The notes beneath the pieces were generated by a model. It was not told where the DNA came from, did no database searches, and saw nothing but the letters and a program-made list of their open reading frames with translations. From positions 1 through 64,000 of the forward strand of contig NZ_SSXC01000012.1 in the NCBI RefSeq assembly GCF_021699055.1: a DNA stretch of 64,000 nucleotides, given 5' to 3'. Origin of the DNA: Blastococcus sp. MG754426 (lineage in GTDB: Bacteria > Actinomycetota > Actinomycetes > Mycobacteriales > Geodermatophilaceae). The translations under genes were made by a program, and so were the position numbers. Below are positions 54,327-64,000 of the stretch, piece after piece (the first letter of the stretch is position 1; every line of letters starts with the position of its first letter).

Positions 54327-54797
54327 TTACCAGCGGTAGTGCGCGAAGGCCTTGTTCGACTCGGCCATCTTGTGCGTGTCCTCGCGCCGCTTCACAGCAG
54401 CACCCAGACCGTTGCTCGCGTCGAGCAGCTCGTTCATCAGGCGCTCGGTCATCGTCTTCTCCCGGCGCGCCCGGCTGTACTGGATGAGCCAGCGCAGGCC
54501 GAGGGTGGTGCTGCGGGAGGCGCGGACCTCGACCGGGACCTGGTAGGTCGCACCACCGACGCGGCGGCTGCGGACCTCGAGGGCCGGCTTGACGTTGTCC
54601 AGCGCGCGCTTGAGCGTGACGACCGGGTCGGTGTCGGTCTTCGCGCGGGCGCCCTCGAGGGCGCCGTAGACGATCGCCTCGGCGACCGAGCGCTTGCCGT
54701 CGACCAGCACCTTGTTCACCAGCTGGGTGACCAGCGGCGACTGGTACACCGGGTCGGCGACCAGCGGACGCTTCGGCGCGGGGCCCTTGCGCGGCAT
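54327..54797 (-). CDS. rpsG: 30S ribosomal protein S7
   Basis: This 156-residue S7 (uS7) starts [20 protein letters not shown] and contains [40 protein letters not shown] and [15 protein letters not shown]-like sequence, ending FAHYRW. It organises the 30S head. The ATG shares one base with the rpsL stop (TGATG). Confidence 0.98.
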   Translation of the reverse strand: MPRKGPAPKRPLVADPVYQSPLVTQLVNKVLVDGKRSVAEAIVYGALEGARAKTDTDPVVTLKRALDNVKPALEVRSRRVGGATYQVPVEVRASRSTTLGLRWLIQYSRARREKTMTERLMNELLDASNGLGAAVKRREDTHKMAESNKAFAHYRW

Positions 54798-55171
54798 CAG
54801 CTCTTCTCCTTCTTCGCGCCGTAACGGCTGCGAGCCTGCTTGCGGTTGCGGACACCCTGGGTGTCCAGCGAGCCGCGGATGATCTTGTAGCGGACGCCGG
54901 GGAGGTCCTTCACACGGCCGCCGCGCACGAGCACCATGGAGTGCTCCTGCAGGTTGTGGCCGACGCCCGGGATGTAGGCGGTCACCTCGATGCCACTGGT
55001 CAGGCGGACGCGAGCGACCTTGCGCAGCGCCGAGTTCGGCTTCTTCGGCGTCGTCGTGTACACGCGCGTGCAGACACCACGGCGCTGGGGCGAACCCTTG
55101 AGCGCCGGAGTGCTGGTCTTCGTGACCTTGTCCTCGCGGCCCTTGCGGACCAGCTGGTTGATCGTGGGCAT
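54797..55171 (-). CDS. rpsL: 30S ribosomal protein S12
   Basis: This 124-residue S12 (uS12) starts [20 protein letters not shown] and contains [20 protein letters not shown] and the [20 protein letters not shown]-type loop. The Lys residues usually altered in streptomycin-resistant strains (TTPKKPNS and [12 protein letters not shown]) are wild type. The ATG at 55171 has AGGAG 13 nt upstream. It opens the rpsL-rpsG-fusA-tuf operon after a leader of about 315 nt. Confidence 0.98.
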   Translation of the reverse strand: MPTINQLVRKGREDKVTKTSTPALKGSPQRRGVCTRVYTTTPKKPNSALRKVARVRLTSGIEVTAYIPGVGHNLQEHSMVLVRGGRVKDLPGVRYKIIRGSLDTQGVRNRKQARSRYGAKKEKS

Positions 55172-55485
55172 GGGTGGCCTGGATCTCCTACCTGCGCTGG
55201 GGTGGTGCTCGTCTGTTTGCTGCTCTGCGGGTGGTGCTGGGGTGCCGGCTCCTGGAGGGAACCTCCCCGACCGCGGTCGTGTTCCGCGTCCGGTCCACGC
55301 GGTCGGGCGTGTTGCCCTCCCCCGGACCGGTCCGCTGCCGGACCGTGATCGGTTTGCCCCTCGCGACTCCGGCGCCGCCACCCTCCGGCATGACCGGGAG
55401 GTGGTCCCCGGTGGCCGGAGGTTTGCCACCTCTGGTCACCCAGGCGCACCGCGAACGGGAGCAGGCCCAGGACACCCTGGGCACG
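55172..55485 (-). other. Long untranslated leader of rpsL, no gene seen
   Basis: If transcription starts about 7 nt after the -10 box at 55493-55498, the rpsL mRNA has a leader of roughly 315 nt. It contains many GC-rich inverted repeats but I cannot fit a known riboswitch or ribosomal leader family. An open frame that runs through it has shadow-like composition and no ribosome binding site. Confidence 0.5.
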
Positions 55486-55492
55486 GCTGACC

Positions 55493-55521
55493 ACGATACC
55501 CGGGCCCGGACAGGCGGTCAA
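55493..55521 (-). promoter_or_regulatory. Strong promoter of the str operon
   Basis: On the minus strand TTGACC (55516-55521) and TATCGT (55493-55498) are separated by exactly 17 nt. This is the best sigma-70-type match in the window and reads toward rpsL. Confidence 0.75.
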
Positions 55522-55693
55522 AGCCGGGTCCCTCACACCCGTCGACACGTCGACCGGAAGGGCCGGCCGGCGACCGGGTGCCCGGGAGACTACCGCCGGC
55601 CGGGAGCCCGCGACAGCTCCGCCGCTCCCCCTCGCGGCGACCGCTACCGTGCGGTGGGCGCCAACGGTGGCGCCGCGGAGCAGAGGAGCGCAC

Positions 55694-56734
55694 GTGCGGA
55701 TCGGCATCCAGGCCAGCTACAGCGGCGGTTTCCAGGACACGGCGGCGGAGATCCGCGACCTGGAGTCCGCCGGCCTCGACCTCGCCATGGTGGCCGAGGT
55801 CTACACGTTCGACGCGGTGAGCCAGCTGGGGTACCTGGCGGCGGTGACCGAGCGCGTGGAGCTGCTCAGCGGCATCCTGCCCATCTACAGCCGGACGCCG
55901 GCGCTGACGGCGATGACCGCGGCCGGGCTGGACTTCGTCTCCGGCGGCCGGTTCACCCTGGGCCTGGGGGCGTCCGGCCCGCAGGTGATCGAAGGGTGGC
56001 ACGGCCTCCCCTACGACGCCCCGCTGCAGCGCACCCGCGAGATCGTCGAGATCTGCCGCCAGGTGTGGCGCCGGGAACGGCTGCAGCACGAGGGGAAGAA
56101 GTACTCGATCCCGCTGCCGGCCGAGCAGGGCACCGGCCTGGGCAAGCCGCTGAAGCTGATCAACACCCCGGTCCGCGACCGGATCCCGGTGATGCTCGCC
56201 GCGCTCGGCCCGAAGAACGTGGAGCTGGCCGCGGAGATCGCCGAGGCCTGGGAGCCGATCTTCTTCGTCCCGGAGAAGGCGGCCTCGGTCTGGGGCGAGT
56301 CGCTGGCCGCCGGGAAGGCCAAGCGCGACGCTGCGCTGGGTGAGCTGCAGGTGATCACCGGCGTCCCCGTGGCGATCGGCGACGACGTCGAGCCGCTGCT
56401 GGACCTGGTGCGGCCCTCGCTCGCCCTCTACATCGGCGGCATGGGCGCCCGCGGCAAGAACTTCTACAACGACCTCGCCGTCCGGTACGGCTACGAGGCC
56501 GAGGCGAGGACGATCCAGGACCTCTACCTGGACGGGAGGAAGGACGAGGCGGCCGCGGCGGTGCCCGACGAGCTGGTGCGGGCGTCCTCCCTGATCGGGC
56601 CCGAGGGGTACGTCGCCGAGCGCATCGCCGCGTTCGCCGAGGCCGGCGTCACCACGTTGATGCTGCAGCCGCTGGACGGCAGCCGCGAAGCCCGCCTGCG
56701 CACCGTCGAGACGATGAAGCGCCTGGCCGGCTAG
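55694..56734 (+). CDS. LLM class F420-dependent oxidoreductase
   Basis: This 346-residue protein has the luciferase-like TIM barrel with VRIGIQASYSGGFQDTAAEI, DLAMVAEVYTFDAVSQLGYL, VELLSGILPIYSRTPALTAM and the cofactor region GRFTLGLGASGPQVIEGWHG. It resembles actinobacterial F420-dependent members of the Rv3520c type. The substrate is unknown. The GTG at 55694 has AGAGGAG 5 nt upstream, and TACCGT about 48 nt before the GTG could be its -10. It is the only plus-strand gene between rpoC and rpsL and is followed by a hairpin and a family 2 repeat. Confidence 0.88.
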   Translation: MRIGIQASYSGGFQDTAAEIRDLESAGLDLAMVAEVYTFDAVSQLGYLAAVTERVELLSGILPIYSRTPALTAMTAAGLDFVSGGRFTLGLGASGPQVIEGWHGLPYDAPLQRTREIVEICRQVWRRERLQHEGKKYSIPLPAEQGTGLGKPLKLINTPVRDRIPVMLAALGPKNVELAAEIAEAWEPIFFVPEKAASVWGESLAAGKAKRDAALGELQVITGVPVAIGDDVEPLLDLVRPSLALYIGGMGARGKNFYNDLAVRYGYEAEARTIQDLYLDGRKDEAAAAVPDELVRASSLIGPEGYVAERIAAFAEAGVTTLMLQPLDGSREARLRTVETMKRLAG

Positions 56735-56751
56735 CTCCGGGCACGCATGCG

Positions 56752-56790
56752 GGAGGGCCCCGTGGACCGTCGTGGTCCGCGGGGCCCTCC
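56752..56790. terminator. 17-bp hairpin after the LLM oxidoreductase gene
   Basis: Positions 56752-56768 and 56774-56790 pair with a single G-U type position and a 5-nt loop, 18 nt after the stop. It resembles the hairpin at 8698, and a family 2 repeat follows both. Confidence 0.8.
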
Positions 56791-56807
56791 TGCGTCGCCG
56801 CCGGCGT

Positions 56808-56890
56808 CGTCCTCCCTCACCGCAGCGCGTCCTCCCCCACGGTCCGCGCTGAGGGTGAGGACACGCCACGATCAGGGCACCTGATCGTGG
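56808..56890. repeat. Family 2 intergenic repeat, copy 2 (rpoC 3' side)
   Basis: It matches most positions of 8751-8830: CGTCCTCCCTCaCCG, GCGCGtCCTCCCCCACGG, TGAGGGtGAGGACaCGCC, then GATCAGGGCACCTGATC (56870-56886). Its last part is a perfect inverted repeat CCACGATCAGG-GCA-CCTGATCGTGG (56866-56890). Confidence 0.7.
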
Positions 56891-56910
56891 CCGGCCCTGG
56901 GGCGGGGATG

Positions 56911-56949
56911 CGAAAGGGCCCCGTGGACTGACGCCACGGGGCCCTTTCG
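56911..56949. terminator. Perfect 16-bp hairpin after rpoC
   Basis: CGAAAGGGCCCCGTGG (56911-56926) and CCACGGGGCCCTTTCG (56934-56949) pair exactly with a 7-nt loop. It lies 14 nt after the rpoC stop and should end the rpoBC transcript. Confidence 0.88.
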
Positions 56950-56963
56950 TCACCTAGGGGGTG

Positions 56964-60869
<3,906 letters not shown>

Positions 60870-60922
60870 GGTGTGACCCCTTTCAGGGGCTAGTGCTTCG
60901 CTTCTATGGCTTGGGGTGGGGA

Positions 60923-60956
60923 GCCGGCCGGCCCCGACTGCTCAGGGCCGGCCGGC
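60923..60956 (-). terminator. Perfect 12-bp hairpin between rpoB and rpoC
   Basis: GCCGGCCGGCCC (60923-60934) and GGGCCGGCCGGC (60945-60956) pair exactly with a 10-nt loop, 6 nt after the rpoB stop. It lies inside an operon that must be read through, so partial termination or mRNA processing is more likely than a full stop. Confidence 0.65.
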
Positions 60957-60962
60957 GGCCGA

Positions 60963-64000
<3,038 letters not shown>

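Noticed and set aside
55172-55429. Open frame running through the rpsL leader in phase with rpsL
   Set aside because: It would add about 86 Arg/Pro/Gly-rich residues before the perfectly conserved S12 start, and there is no ribosome binding site for it.

Overview
The window is a 64 kb piece of a very GC-rich actinobacterial chromosome. Gene content, gene order and protein sequences point to the Geodermatophilaceae (Blastococcus, Geodermatophilus, Modestobacter). That family assignment is an inference, not a database result. The evidence is a Mycobacterium/Streptomyces-like order of guaB-guaB3, whiB3, groES-groEL1, tsaD-rimI-tsaB-tsaE and alr, many GTG starts, GTGA/ATGA stop-start overlaps, and -10 boxes of the TAnnnT type, often only 6-7 nt before the start codon.

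Layout. 1-1069 holds the 3' part of a PspC-type membrane protein gene and a small membrane protein. 1137-6537 (minus) holds a CaCA-family transporter and the guanine nucleotide genes guaB, guaB3 and guaA. 6675-8683 holds a DUF5319 protein, a BldM-like regulator and WhiB3. 8837-10897 (minus) is groES-groEL1 behind a CIRCE/HrcA operator. 11087-12331 (plus) is a THUMP-like methyltransferase. 12405-16177 (minus) is uracil-DNA glycosylase plus the tRNA t6A genes tsaE, tsaB, tsaD with rimI and a GNAT. 16271-16909 (plus) is a TIGR04222-like protein. 16919-21100 (minus) is acpS-nnr-alr-hydrolase. 21209-24509 (minus) holds glmS and glmM for UDP-GlcNAc supply, with glmM behind rplM-rpsI (to 25380). 25527-27015 (minus) is a beta-carbonic anhydrase and a PfkB sugar kinase.

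27076-32086 is a molybdenum cofactor block (moeA-moaC-mog, fdhD, mobA) with a SRPBCC protein and a NAD(P)-binding oxidoreductase. From 32118 to the right edge almost everything is on the minus strand. In transcription order from the right edge it is rpoB (5' end cut off), rpoC; rpsL, rpsG, fusA, tuf; the S10 operon (rpsJ to rpsQ); the spc operon (rplN to rplO); secY, adk, map; then infA, rpmJ, rpsM, rpsK, rpsD, rpoA, rplQ, an acidic hypothetical protein and truA. One LLM-class oxidoreductase on the plus strand (55694-56734) separates rpoBC from the str operon.

This is mostly core housekeeping DNA and I see no phage, IS element, CRISPR array, tRNA or rRNA gene. The parts that stand out are non-coding or unusual at residue level. 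They include two families of repeated nested hairpins at operon ends, and a truA gene with no standard start codon whose 5' end overlaps a perfect hairpin. They also include a BldM-like regulator with the phospho-acceptor Asp replaced by Gly, a CaCA transporter lacking the usual acidic residue in its first alpha repeat, and a roughly 315-nt leader before rpsL.
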